A DNA stretch of 64,000 nucleotides from Candidatus Lernaella stagnicola (GTDB lineage Bacteria; Lernaellota; Lernaellaia; Lernaellales; Lernaellaceae): the NCBI GenBank assembly GCA_030765525.1, contig JAVCCK010000015.1:98734-162733 (forward strand), given 5' to 3'. The position numbers and the translations under genes are program-made. Below, one piece after another: positions 46,923 to 55,982 of this stretch. Under the pieces are notes generated by a model. That model did not search any database. It saw nothing but the letters and a program-made list of their open reading frames with translations, and was not told the DNA's origin. How positions within the stretch are numbered: position 1 is the stretch's first letter; the number at the start of each line of letters is the position of its first letter.

Positions 46923-48755
46923 ATGATGAAGTGATTGGCTTTGTTGGCTTTTCTTGTGTTGATGGTGGTTTTCGTTATCACAGTTGCCGGCTGCGACTGC
47001 GGCGACGACGATGATGACGACGACGCTAATGCAAGCGATGACGACAGCGGTGATGATGATAGCGGCGACGATGATAGCGGCGACGATGACACGGCAGGCG
47101 ACGATGACACAACCGCCGATGACGATACGACGGGGGACGACGATGACGATGATGATGACACGCCGATTTCGTACCCGACGGCCAATTGTATTCCTCCGGT
47201 TGATTATGACGGCGATGGCGAGAATGAAATTTTCATGAGTATGTACACCTCCACTTCCGAGAGGCAAACGCACTACATGTTGCTGGATCCAAGCACCTGG
47301 ACTCAGGAAACGATCCTTTCCTACGTCGGCGATGGTCTATACCCGGACGTTTCGATGGCTGATTTCGACAACAACGGAATTTGGGATGTGGTCGTCTCGC
47401 TGAGAACCATCTCCCCCAAAGCACTACCCGTCGGCAGCTATGAGATTTACATGAATGGTGAGTTTTCTGAGCCCGCGCAGGAGTTTGGTCCATTTGAAGA
47501 CTGCGACGCGCGTGCCATGCCCCTCGACATCGACAACGACGGCTTTCCGGAATTGTTGATCAACATTGCAGGCGGCGGATGCAAAGGCGGCAAGTCCGGG
47601 GAAGTGTATCGCGTATTGGATCCCGCCAACGAGTGGGCAATGGCCGTCGAGATTAGCGGTGGAGCGACAGAATTCCTTTCGTTTCTGCACAACGCCGAGG
47701 GCACGTCCGTTTTCCCGACGGCGGCCAGCGTGACCGCTTCGGACGTTCACGAGTTGGTGGTGCGGGTTGAATATGAGGACGGAGGCAGCACCTACGAGCA
47801 ATTTCGTGTCTATGACACGCAAACCGGCGCGCGGAATGCAGTATCCGACCCGATCAATGTTGGTATCCCCGGTTATTCAAGTTTTCGTCTTGGCGACCTC
47901 GACGGCGACGGCACCCACGAAATATTTATGTTCCGCACCTATACCGACCCGATTACCTTGATCAAGACTTCCCAGGTAATCATTCTGGGAGGGGCGGATC
48001 TCGACGAGGTGTTCTCGACGACGGAAGTGACGGATCTTTACACTAGCGCCGGTCCCGTCGCGGATTTCAATCTGGACGGAGTGAACGACATCATCTCGAC
48101 CTTGAGTTCGCCTTCGACCGGAACGGCGTATACCGGCTACACCGGCGTCGGTGGATACGCGGAGCTTTTCGATTTCTCGTCCCCGGTCGGTCACAGCAGC
48201 GGCGTGGCGTACTACTTTGGACGCAACGACGCAGTAATCGGCTATGATTTCACCGGCGACGATAACCCGGATCTCGCGTTGTACGACAGTTATCCGGGAG
48301 GCAGCGGCCGCGTCGGCGAGCTTAGCTTCTTTGATATCGATTCGAACACGCTTGGCGCGGCGGTGCGGACGATTGACCTGGGCGCGTCGGGAAACATGCG
48401 GGTATCGCTGACCGATTTCGCCAACGACGGCGCGCTCGATTTAGCGCTTCTGTCCACGTACACGACTTGGACCGGTTCGGAATGGGAATACGACCTCACC
48501 ATGCAAGTGTTTCAGGGCGAAGCCCTCACGGAAATTTTCAACCATGACGCCGGCTCCCATAGCACACAGTATATCGAAACGAATTTCGACCTGACTGGAG
48601 ATTGGGCGCCCGATTTGATCTTGTTCGACTGGGACTACACTTCGCCGGTTCACAACACGGCACATGTTTTTGACTGCGACGCGACGGGCTGCAGCGAAGT
48701 GGGGATCATCGCGGGCTCTGGGTTTACCGTCATGTTCTATGGGCCGTTTTTATAG
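46923..48755 (+). CDS. Asp-linker lipoprotein with FG-GAP/VCBS-type repeats, interrupted by TGA at codon 4
   Basis: A GGGAGG six bases upstream points to the ATG at 46923, but the frame reads ATG ATG AAG TGA and then LALLAFLVLMVVFVITVAGC, a perfect lipoprotein signal missing only its Lys-rich start. A TGG-to-TGA change at 46932-46934 explains this; otherwise translation would begin at TTG 46935, 18 bases from the SD. After the Cys comes a long Asp linker, then an FG-GAP-like propeller with calcium-type loops (PPVDYDGDGENEIFM, MADFDNNGIWDVVVS, LGDLDGDGTHEIFM, FNLDGVNDIISTL, FTGDDNPDLALYD, FANDGALDLALLS). The 606-codon body is intact. Confidence 0.78.
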
Positions 48756-48793
48756 GCCGGAGGAGCAGCCGCCGGGGAGGAAGGTAAGAGCTG

Positions 48794-50062
48794 ATGCGGT
48801 TTGGGGCGCTGTTCCCGATCATATTGGGTTTGGTTTTTCTATGCCTCGCCGTTGCTTGCAGCGGCGACGACGATGACGATGACGACGACACCGGCTTGCC
48901 CGGTGATGACGACGACGACGACAATGACGATAACGACGACGATAATGACGACAACGACGACGACGATAACAACAACGATAACGACGACAATGACGACGAC
49001 GATTTCAGCCCGCCGCCCTCGGTACCTATCCTGAATGTGCTCGCCGAAGACGCCGTGACCTATATGGGGCCGCCGGTTGTTTTCAACTCTTCCTGCGGCG
49101 ACCTGTGGCCGACGGCATGGGCCGACGACGGCAACCTCTACGCCGCTAATGGCGACGGCTTCGGCTTCGGTTGGGTTTGGGCGGATATGAAGGTCAGCCG
49201 CTTATGGGGCGAACCGCCGGACATGGAAGGGGAACAGATCGAGCAGGCTTGGGGGCAACACCTGGGCCGCTTGTGGCCGCCGCAGGGCTGGAAGGTCTCG
49301 CATAAGCCGACGGGCATCACCTGCGTCGATGGTCGACTGTATCTGTTTTATCAGAACTTGAAGAACTTCCTTTCCGACAACGAATTTGGCGATGCGCCGG
49401 CCGCTTCGATCTCGTGGTCCGACGATTACGGGCGCACGTGGGACTGGGACGATACGGCCCCGATGTTCCACGACCACGTTTTCACCACGGGGATGTTCCT
49501 CGACTACGGCCGCTGCAACCAATACGCCATGGATGAGTACGTTTATGTGTACGGACTCGACTACAACTGGCGCTACTCGGAAGGGTATCGCTCGACGAAG
49601 ATGTACCTGGCGCGCGTGCTCGCCGACCGCATCCCCGAACGCGACCAATGGGAGTTCTTCACCGGCCTGGACGGCGGGCAGCCGACGTGGTCCTACGACA
49701 TCGAGCAGAAGGCACCGGTGCTGCAGGATGAAACCGAGTATGCCGGTTTGACCGGCGTGTCCCAGGGCTCGATCGTCTACATTCCGGCGTTGAACCGATA
49801 TTTGTATTCGACGTGGTCGGATTCGGCCTGGATTTTCCACGAGGCCGAGTTCCCGTGGGGGCCGTGGACTCGCTGCGGCATCAAGCCTTGGCACGAACAG
49901 CCCGGATCGGAAGATTGGATGGGGGGCTACGCCACGGTCATTCCGTCACGCTATTTGGATGCCGACGGGCGCGGCGGTTGGCTGGTGTCCTCGCTTCTGG
50001 ACCTCTACGAAAACCGCTACTACCGCTACGGCATGCGGCGTTTTGAGATCGAAATCGAGTAA
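48794..50062 (+). CDS. Asp-linker lipoprotein, paralogue A (propeller-like domain)
   Basis: A 422-residue lipoprotein: signal ending LCLAVACSG, about 45 residues of Asp/Asn, SPPPSVPIL, then a 330-residue domain rich in Trp, Tyr and Gly. Recurring pieces (GDLWPTAWADDGNLYAANGD, SHKPTGITCVDGRLYLFYQN, SISWSDDYGRTWDWDD, FTTGMFLDYGRCN, YVYGLDYNWR) look like blades of a five-bladed propeller as in DUF4185 or GH43/32-like proteins. It is clearly homologous to the protein at 51992-53290. Function unknown; surface binding or cleavage of a glycan is a guess. Confidence 0.8.
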   Translation: MRFGALFPIILGLVFLCLAVACSGDDDDDDDDTGLPGDDDDDDNDDNDDDNDDNDDDDNNNDNDDNDDDDFSPPPSVPILNVLAEDAVTYMGPPVVFNSSCGDLWPTAWADDGNLYAANGDGFGFGWVWADMKVSRLWGEPPDMEGEQIEQAWGQHLGRLWPPQGWKVSHKPTGITCVDGRLYLFYQNLKNFLSDNEFGDAPAASISWSDDYGRTWDWDDTAPMFHDHVFTTGMFLDYGRCNQYAMDEYVYVYGLDYNWRYSEGYRSTKMYLARVLADRIPERDQWEFFTGLDGGQPTWSYDIEQKAPVLQDETEYAGLTGVSQGSIVYIPALNRYLYSTWSDSAWIFHEAEFPWGPWTRCGIKPWHEQPGSEDWMGGYATVIPSRYLDADGRGGWLVSSLLDLYENRYYRYGMRRFEIEIE

Positions 50063-50107
50063 AGTGATATACATCTGATTGTTTAATAAGCGTAAATTAT
50101 ATATCCG

Positions 50108-51256
50108 CTAGCTCCACGAAACATCCACGAATACCGTGTGCGTGTCGTCATTGACGATCACGTAGCCACCGTTGCCGTTTCCGTCGGCGTGAAACAATCG
50201 GAAATGCGTGCCGAATTCCTCGGGCGCCCAAAGCGGTCCGCCGTAGTCCAAATGCGACGGAAACGGATCGGGCGGTTTTTCTTCCAGTCCCGGCGAGGAT
50301 GCCAGCCAGCGGTCAATATCCTCCGGGTCCGCGATGAACCGCAGAAACACCGGGTGTGTAAACATGCTGCCGACAACGGTTCCGTCCAAAGCGCGGGCCG
50401 AGGGTGGTAGCGACGCGAGGCCACCGAAGTCTTGCGCCATCACGATTGCCGCATCGAGGTTGGTCCAGAGATCGGCGTTGCCGATCCCGCCCGCGACCAT
50501 GGCGGATAAAAACACGGCCAGTGCGCCGGCGATGAAGATTGCCAAGGTCGCCAACGTCGGGATCCAGCGTCTTTTGATGCGGGCGTTGAGATTTGCTACG
50601 GCGACCGAGGCCAGACAGAAAATAACCACGGCGAAGAATCCGAGGAGTATTAGGAGGGTCAAGAGTGTCGGATGATTCCAGGCTAAGACGAGGCCCAGCA
50701 CGAGCAATCCGGCGGCGATCGAGATAATCCACACCGGTCGTTCCGTAAGGCTTTGGCGAAACGAGGCCCAGAGAGACGTGGTTGTTTCGTCGGGGCGCGC
50801 GGTGAAAAACATCGCCACAGCGGCTAACGCGAACGCGCCGATCCAAACCCACGGAAATTGGTTAAGCGCGCCCGGCACCGTTTCCCAGCTACCCATTTGA
50901 GCGTAGGCCGCGAGGAAGAAAACGAACCCAGCGCCAAGCGAGGCCAAGGCGCAGCGTAGCGAACTCAGGCTTTTCTTATTCCGTTCGGCTATCACCGCGA
51001 CAAGGGCTACGATGATTGGCGCGTACAATACGCAAAACGGCAAGGCGCAGACAACCTGCAATTTCACGTGCCAGCTAAGCCGCGGGGTTACAATGCCGTC
51101 GCCGAGCAACGGACGAAGAAGGAAAAGCGCAAGCATGTGCGCGGCGAAAATCGCCACACCCACCAGCGGTCCACCGACAAATACCAAGCGCATGGCGCGG
51201 CTGCTTGGGGGACTCACGGTATTCGCGGAGGCGCCGTGTTCTTCGTGATCGGTCAT
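50108..51256 (-). CDS. Polytopic membrane protein of unknown function
   Basis: A 382-residue protein with about seven hydrophobic segments (LVFVGGPLVGVAIFAAHMLA, VCALPFCVLYAPIIVALVAV, FVWIGAFALAAVAMFF-type, VWIISIAAGLLVLGLVLAW, LLTLLILLGFFAVVIFCLAS, LAIFIAGALAVFLSAMVAGG). A polar C-terminal domain ends DDTHTVFVDVSWS. No family recognised. No clear SD at the start. It lies between the two paralogous lipoproteins, on the opposite strand. Confidence 0.7.
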   Translation of the reverse strand: MTDHEEHGASANTVSPPSSRAMRLVFVGGPLVGVAIFAAHMLALFLLRPLLGDGIVTPRLSWHVKLQVVCALPFCVLYAPIIVALVAVIAERNKKSLSSLRCALASLGAGFVFFLAAYAQMGSWETVPGALNQFPWVWIGAFALAAVAMFFTARPDETTTSLWASFRQSLTERPVWIISIAAGLLVLGLVLAWNHPTLLTLLILLGFFAVVIFCLASVAVANLNARIKRRWIPTLATLAIFIAGALAVFLSAMVAGGIGNADLWTNLDAAIVMAQDFGGLASLPPSARALDGTVVGSMFTHPVFLRFIADPEDIDRWLASSPGLEEKPPDPFPSHLDYGGPLWAPEEFGTHFRLFHADGNGNGGYVIVNDDTHTVFVDVSWS

Positions 51257-51351
51257 AACGACTTAGACACTCTGTTTCTATCGTTGTTGCGTTTTTCGAC
51301 GAATTTTAGTTTAGCACGCCGGGGCCGGAGCGGCGCTCGCGCGAGCGGCGG

Positions 51352-51882
51352 CTAATTACGGCTGGTGTAGAGTTTCCAGAGGCGCGTGGCTTCGGCCGTA
51401 AAGGCGTCGAAATCGCCCGAAACGACCTTCGCGCGCGGGATCACGTACGCTTGAAACGAGCCCACGAAAAGAAAGGCATGCGTCGAAGTAACGTCGAATC
51501 GATGGACCAAACTCCATTTGGTTTTTCCGCTCGAATGGGGGCTTTCGATCGTAAAGTAGTCGCCGGCCAAGGTGAGAGTTACCGGTTGGCCGAACATCGG
51601 GTTTTCCGCTTTGCGAAACAAAAAGCGATTCAGAAGGGGGGACAAAAACCGTGTTAGTAGCCAAAGCAACACGGCCCAGATCGCAATCCCGAACACGCCC
51701 ACGACCATATAGGCCCAAAATGGTGCCTGGGATTCTTCGCCGGGCCAGGCGGCCGAAAACACGACCGCGGCGCCAATCAGCAGCACAGCGCGACGCGCCC
51801 AACGATATCGAGACGACGAGACGGCGATTCGTCTGGACAGCGCGGACACATCGCTCACATCGAACGAGTACGTAATATTCAT
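51352..51882 (-). CDS. YcxB-like membrane protein
   Basis: A 176-residue protein with two membrane segments near the middle (AVLLIGAAVVFSAAW and WAYMVVGVFGIAIWAVLLWL). The C-terminal beta half has the YcxB-family look: PVTLTLAGDYFTIESPHSSG followed by WSLVHRFDVTSTHAFLFVGS and AYVIPRAKV. Function of the family is not known. AAGGAG precedes the start by five bases. Confidence 0.75.
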   Translation of the reverse strand: MNITYSFDVSDVSALSRRIAVSSSRYRWARRAVLLIGAAVVFSAAWPGEESQAPFWAYMVVGVFGIAIWAVLLWLLTRFLSPLLNRFLFRKAENPMFGQPVTLTLAGDYFTIESPHSSGKTKWSLVHRFDVTSTHAFLFVGSFQAYVIPRAKVVSGDFDAFTAEATRLWKLYTSRN

Positions 51883-51991
51883 GGGCGCTCCTTTATTTCG
51901 AGGGGGTACGCCGTCGGTCAGTCCGTTCGCTCACATGTCATACTCGAAATTCGGCGAGTTTGCAGCTACAATCATTAGGTTGGGAGTTGAG

Positions 51992-53290
51992 ATGAAAACC
52001 TATTCAACGCTACAGGTCTTGGTCGCACTCTGCCTTTTTTTGGCTTTTGTCGCTTGCGGTTCGGGCGGCGATGACGACGGCAATTCCTCCGTCGGTGCCG
52101 ATGATGACGACGATGATAACAACGATGATGACAACGACGATGACGACAATAATGACAATAACGACGATAATGACGACAACGACAATGACGACAACGACAA
52201 TGACGACGACGACACGGCGCCCGTGCCTTCTTATCCCATCTTGAACGTCGACGCAGCCGACGGCACCGAATTCAAACTAGTCAACCGTTGGGTCCCGGGA
52301 TCCACCGGTGATCTCTGGGCCAACGCCTGGGGTCCTGACGATCGGCTTTACACCGCCAACGGCGACGGCTTCGGATTCGGCCGCGTATTCGGCGAAGTGG
52401 TTCTCAACGTGGTCGAAGGTGAGCCGCCGAACTTGGAGGGACAGGCTATTCCGGGAGCGTACGGTGCCTACGTTGCCGCCAAATGGGGGCCGGAGCATTG
52501 GAAGTACTCCCGCAAGCCAACCGGTTTGGTGTGTGTCGACGGCAACCTCTACATGTTCTACCAAAACCTGGCTAATTTCCTGACCGAAGAACCTTTTGGC
52601 GACGCGCCACACGGTTCGATTTCCGTCACGCCGGATTTGGGCGAAACGTGGTACGTGGATCGCTCGCAGCCGATGTTCACCGACCACGTGTTCACGACCG
52701 GTTTTTTTCTCGATTACGGCAAGTGCCAGCAGCACGCGGTGGACGAGTACACGTATGTATACGGTTTGGATTACAACTGGCGTTTCGCGGAGGATTTCGA
52801 CCAAACCAAACTCTTTTTGGCCCGCGTGCCCAGCGACAGCATTCTTAACCGCGAAGATTGGGAGTTTGTCGCGGGTTTCGATGGCGACGCGCCGATTTGG
52901 TCGGCCGACATCGAAGACAAAGTGCCGGTGATCGAAGACGACACGCTGTACACGCACGACTACAGCGGCATCGGCCAGGGATCCGTGATCTTTCTGCCGG
53001 AACTGAACCGCTACCTTTACAGCACCCGCGCCGTGTACGAGTGGATCTTCTACGAAGCGCCGCAACCGTGGGGGCCGTGGACGAAAATCACCGTGCAATC
53101 CTGGACCGGCGGCTGGACCGAAACCTTCCACCCCGGTTATCCGGCGATCTTTGCCTCACGGTATCTGGACGGCGACAGTCGCGGTGGCTGGCTGATCAGT
53201 TCACTATCTGATAGTTGGTTCGACGGCACTTACTACAGTATGTGCTGGCGTCGGTTCGACCTCGAGGTCAGCGAAACTCCGGAATACTGA
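51992..53290 (+). CDS. Asp-linker lipoprotein, paralogue B (propeller-like domain)
   Basis: A 432-residue lipoprotein with signal CLFLAFVACGSGG, a 45-residue Asp/Asn linker and VPSYPIL, then the same domain as the protein at 48794-50062: GDLWANAWGPDDRLYTANGD, SRKPTGLVCVDGNLYMFYQN, MFTDHVFTTGFFLDYGKC, YVYGLDYNWRFAEDF, GQGSVIFLPELNRYLYSTRA, ASRYLDGDSRGGWLISSLSD. The two share roughly half their residues by eye. The start at 51992 has GGGAG upstream; the in-frame codons from 51881 are not protein-like. Confidence 0.8.
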   Translation: MKTYSTLQVLVALCLFLAFVACGSGGDDDGNSSVGADDDDDDNNDDDNDDDDNNDNNDDNDDNDNDDNDNDDDDTAPVPSYPILNVDAADGTEFKLVNRWVPGSTGDLWANAWGPDDRLYTANGDGFGFGRVFGEVVLNVVEGEPPNLEGQAIPGAYGAYVAAKWGPEHWKYSRKPTGLVCVDGNLYMFYQNLANFLTEEPFGDAPHGSISVTPDLGETWYVDRSQPMFTDHVFTTGFFLDYGKCQQHAVDEYTYVYGLDYNWRFAEDFDQTKLFLARVPSDSILNREDWEFVAGFDGDAPIWSADIEDKVPVIEDDTLYTHDYSGIGQGSVIFLPELNRYLYSTRAVYEWIFYEAPQPWGPWTKITVQSWTGGWTETFHPGYPAIFASRYLDGDSRGGWLISSLSDSWFDGTYYSMCWRRFDLEVSETPEY

Positions 53291-53295
53291 ACAAC

Positions 53296-54837
53296 CTAGT
53301 TCTCGAACGCGGGCAGGGGCGGAGGCGGTGCGCCCTCGGGCACGCAAACCAGAAGTTCCTCCCGGATTTCGCACGTGCCGGTTAACGTGCCTTCCGGCGC
53401 CTCGAATTCGCAATCGTCACCTTCGTCCTTGTCGTTGCAGGCGTCGATGGCTTCTTGCGGCGGCTCACCCGGCGGCGTCGAGTCATCGTCGTTGTCGTCG
53501 TTATCGTCGTTGTTATCGTCATCATCGTCGTCACCAACACCGGCGTTCGGGTCGTCACATACGCAACGGACGTAGTTGAAGATGCGTATCGCGTCGCCCT
53601 GGGGACCGTGGCCCTCCGGGTAGTCGGCCGGATCGCCTTCTTTCGGATCGCTGCGTTGGGCGCCCGCGCCGTGTACGTCAATCCAATTGCCATCCATGTA
53701 TCCGAGGGCTCTGCCGAACGCGACGTAGACGGCGTTGGCACCGTCGTGATCCGTCGTGAAATTCGCGTGCGTCGTGCTGGTCCAGAAGAACGGAAAGTCG
53801 GTTTGCCCGGCCTCGTTGGTGATGCTTGAGACATTGAAAACCGGGTCGGTCGCCGCGGATGAGGTAGTATCCGGCGAGCGATCGTAATCGACGATGCTCT
53901 GCAGTTCCTTGGCATTGGGCAAACGCCAATCATCGCGATCGCCAAGTTCGAGATCCTCGCAGTAGGCGAGGGCGTCTTCCCACACCATGCCCTGTTGGCT
54001 GTCGTCTTGCTGCCATATGAGGCCGGTCGCGTCGTCGGCCACGGTGTCGTTGCCGTTGTCATGGAAGCTGTTGGCGCCATACGCGCCGGTATCACGCACG
54101 TAAATCGTGAAGTAACCGCTGGGCGAATTGGCGGTGGGGTAGCACTTGATGCGTCCGTCGGCGAAGTTGACGCCGAAAAAGCACTCGTTGCCGCCCATCA
54201 CGGTGGCGACGTACGTGCTGCTGGTCACCCACTGTGAGTCGATGATCCGCTGCCCGCTGCCGGTGTCGCCGTATGCGAAAGAGAAGGCCTCGTCGTCTAT
54301 GAAGGGCACCAGGCCGGAGGTGTCGCTTCCCTCGTACCCGCTGGGATCGACGCCGCTGAAGAGAATCAGGGAATACAGTTCTTTGATCGTCGGCAGGCGC
54401 CAATCGTCGTAACCGGCGAGTGAGAAACTCTCCGCACCCGCAGCGGCCTCACCAAACGACATCTTGTCGCCGGGGTCCTGCTGCCACATCAAGCCGGTGA
54501 CCAGGTCGGTGACGGTGCCGTCGCCGTTATCCTCGTACGCGGGCTGAGGGCCGTCGACCTGCGCGTCCTGGCCGAAGAACGAGCCGTTTGCCGATGGACA
54601 ACCTATGGCGCTCGCATTGCCGTAGCACGTTGTCTGGTTGGTATCGACAATGGGGTAATCGTATTCTGCGGCGTCGTCGTCATTATCGTTATTGTCGTCA
54701 TCACCGGCGGTGTCGTCGTCATTGTCGTTATTGTCGTCATCATCGGCGGTGTCGTCATCGTCGTCGCCGCAGGCGCCGGCCAACAAAAGCGCCGGAATCA
54801 ACAGTAGTGCCATCCAAAACCATGCCGTTCGTTTCAT
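53296..54837 (-). CDS. Asp-linker lipoprotein with two DUF1566 domains
   Basis: A 513-residue lipoprotein: signal ending LLLAGACGD, a linker built from repeated DDDNNDNDDDTA units, then two DUF1566 (Lcl C-terminal-like) units: TDLVTGLMWQQDPGDKMSFG with YDDWRLPTIKELYSL, and ADDATGLIWQQDDSQQGMVW with RDDWRLPNAKELQSI. A second Asp/Asn linker (GDDDDDDNNDDNDDND) leads to a short Cys-containing tail. Members are common surface lipoproteins of unknown role; the small gene at 16583-17062 is a one-domain relative. AGGAG lies eight bases before the ATG at 54837. Confidence 0.83.
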   Translation of the reverse strand: MKRTAWFWMALLLIPALLLAGACGDDDDDTADDDDNNDNDDDTAGDDDNNDNDDDAAEYDYPIVDTNQTTCYGNASAIGCPSANGSFFGQDAQVDGPQPAYEDNGDGTVTDLVTGLMWQQDPGDKMSFGEAAAGAESFSLAGYDDWRLPTIKELYSLILFSGVDPSGYEGSDTSGLVPFIDDEAFSFAYGDTGSGQRIIDSQWVTSSTYVATVMGGNECFFGVNFADGRIKCYPTANSPSGYFTIYVRDTGAYGANSFHDNGNDTVADDATGLIWQQDDSQQGMVWEDALAYCEDLELGDRDDWRLPNAKELQSIVDYDRSPDTTSSAATDPVFNVSSITNEAGQTDFPFFWTSTTHANFTTDHDGANAVYVAFGRALGYMDGNWIDVHGAGAQRSDPKEGDPADYPEGHGPQGDAIRIFNYVRCVCDDPNAGVGDDDDDDNNDDNDDNDDDSTPPGEPPQEAIDACNDKDEGDDCEFEAPEGTLTGTCEIREELLVCVPEGAPPPPLPAFEN

Positions 54838-55072
54838 GCGTGTATCTCCTAAAGCTTGCCGTTCCCGATTCGACTGCAAATCAATTTACTCGACCATCGT
54901 AAAGCTTTTGTCACGCGAAAGGGCCTATTTGTAAAGATTCGGTAAAACAGGGCGGTCATCATGAGACGGAATTTCATCGATTTGACAAAGAGAGAGGCTG
55001 CTTTGTAGATTTCTGTATTCGTTTGGTTTTTTTAGAAAAAGCGCAACTCTTTTATGAAGATTTGGAAACGTC

Positions 55073-55756
55073 ATGTTCGATTATCGAAATGTGGTTGCCG
55101 TTTTCGTATTCTTTGGCTTTAACCTGTTCGGGCTGGCGTCGTGTACGACTTATTCCAATTTGACGACCGCCAAAACGCTGGAACGCGGTGAATTCGAACT
55201 CGGCGTGATCGGATCCGGCCACTTCGTGGGGGACAGCACTTTTTACGGCGCCGGGGTGAGCGGTCGCGCCGGCCTCAACCCGTGGCTTGACCTCGGGGGC
55301 AAGATCGAAACGAATTTCATGCCCGGCGGCGGCTACAATCCGTACGCGACGGTGACGACCGCGGACCTGAAATTCGGGCTGCTCGACGAAGAGAACAAAC
55401 CTCTCTCGCTGGCGTTGATGCCGGGCGTAAGCATTGGCCTGATCAATTCGAACCTGATGACGACTTTGTTGGTAAGCCGTCGTTTCGGCCGCTGGGAACC
55501 GGTCTTTGCATACCGTCCGCAGGCGATCTATTTCTACGGCATGAAACTCGAAGATGACGATGACGACGACGATGGTGACGACGACGATCTGCTCTTGATC
55601 TCACCGGGGTGGGGTCTTCAGAACGACCTGTTCGTGGGTTGCCGCATCCAGGTCGCCGGACCGTTTCACGTCTTCCCCGAATTCGGCGCGAGCATCAATC
55701 AAGTCGGTAACGCGATGTTCCACGTCAACGTGGGCCTGCAGTTTGTGTTCAAATAG
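55073..55756 (+). CDS. Outer-membrane-like beta protein with lipoprotein signal
   Basis: A 227-residue protein with signal FFGFNLFGLASC (lipobox LASC), then alternating strands typical of a small outer-membrane barrel (FELGVIGSGHFVGDSTFYG, PLSLALMPGVSIGLINS, FHVNVGLQFVFK with a terminal aromatic-x-Lys). One loop carries EDDDDDDDGDDDD, an acidic insert like the stalks of the neighbouring lipoproteins but internal. Function unknown. The upstream 235 bases separate it from the divergent DUF1566 gene and are A+T-rich. Confidence 0.75.
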   Translation: MFDYRNVVAVFVFFGFNLFGLASCTTYSNLTTAKTLERGEFELGVIGSGHFVGDSTFYGAGVSGRAGLNPWLDLGGKIETNFMPGGGYNPYATVTTADLKFGLLDEENKPLSLALMPGVSIGLINSNLMTTLLVSRRFGRWEPVFAYRPQAIYFYGMKLEDDDDDDDGDDDDLLLISPGWGLQNDLFVGCRIQVAGPFHVFPEFGASINQVGNAMFHVNVGLQFVFK

Positions 55757-55982
55757 GGTGATCACCAGGTTGACGGCCGGCATGTCGGTTCCTCGAATCC
55801 TGACCATTGCGTGACCTAATCCGAACAGCTTGCGAAGAAATGGAAGCGGGTCGCCGCTGCCCCTTTTTTTGTCGGGGTTGGCCGGTTAACCTTTGTGCGG
55901 CTCGGTGGCCGCGATTCCGAGGCCGCAACACGCGGCGGGATTGCCGGTTTCCGGTAACTGCCAACGAAACGTAGGACGGTTT

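Noticed and set aside
46932-46934. TGA as selenocysteine or as a recoded Trp codon
   Set aside because: It is inside a signal peptide, no selenocysteine-type hairpin was seen, and TGA serves as a normal stop elsewhere (for example 10595-10597) while Trp uses TGG throughout.
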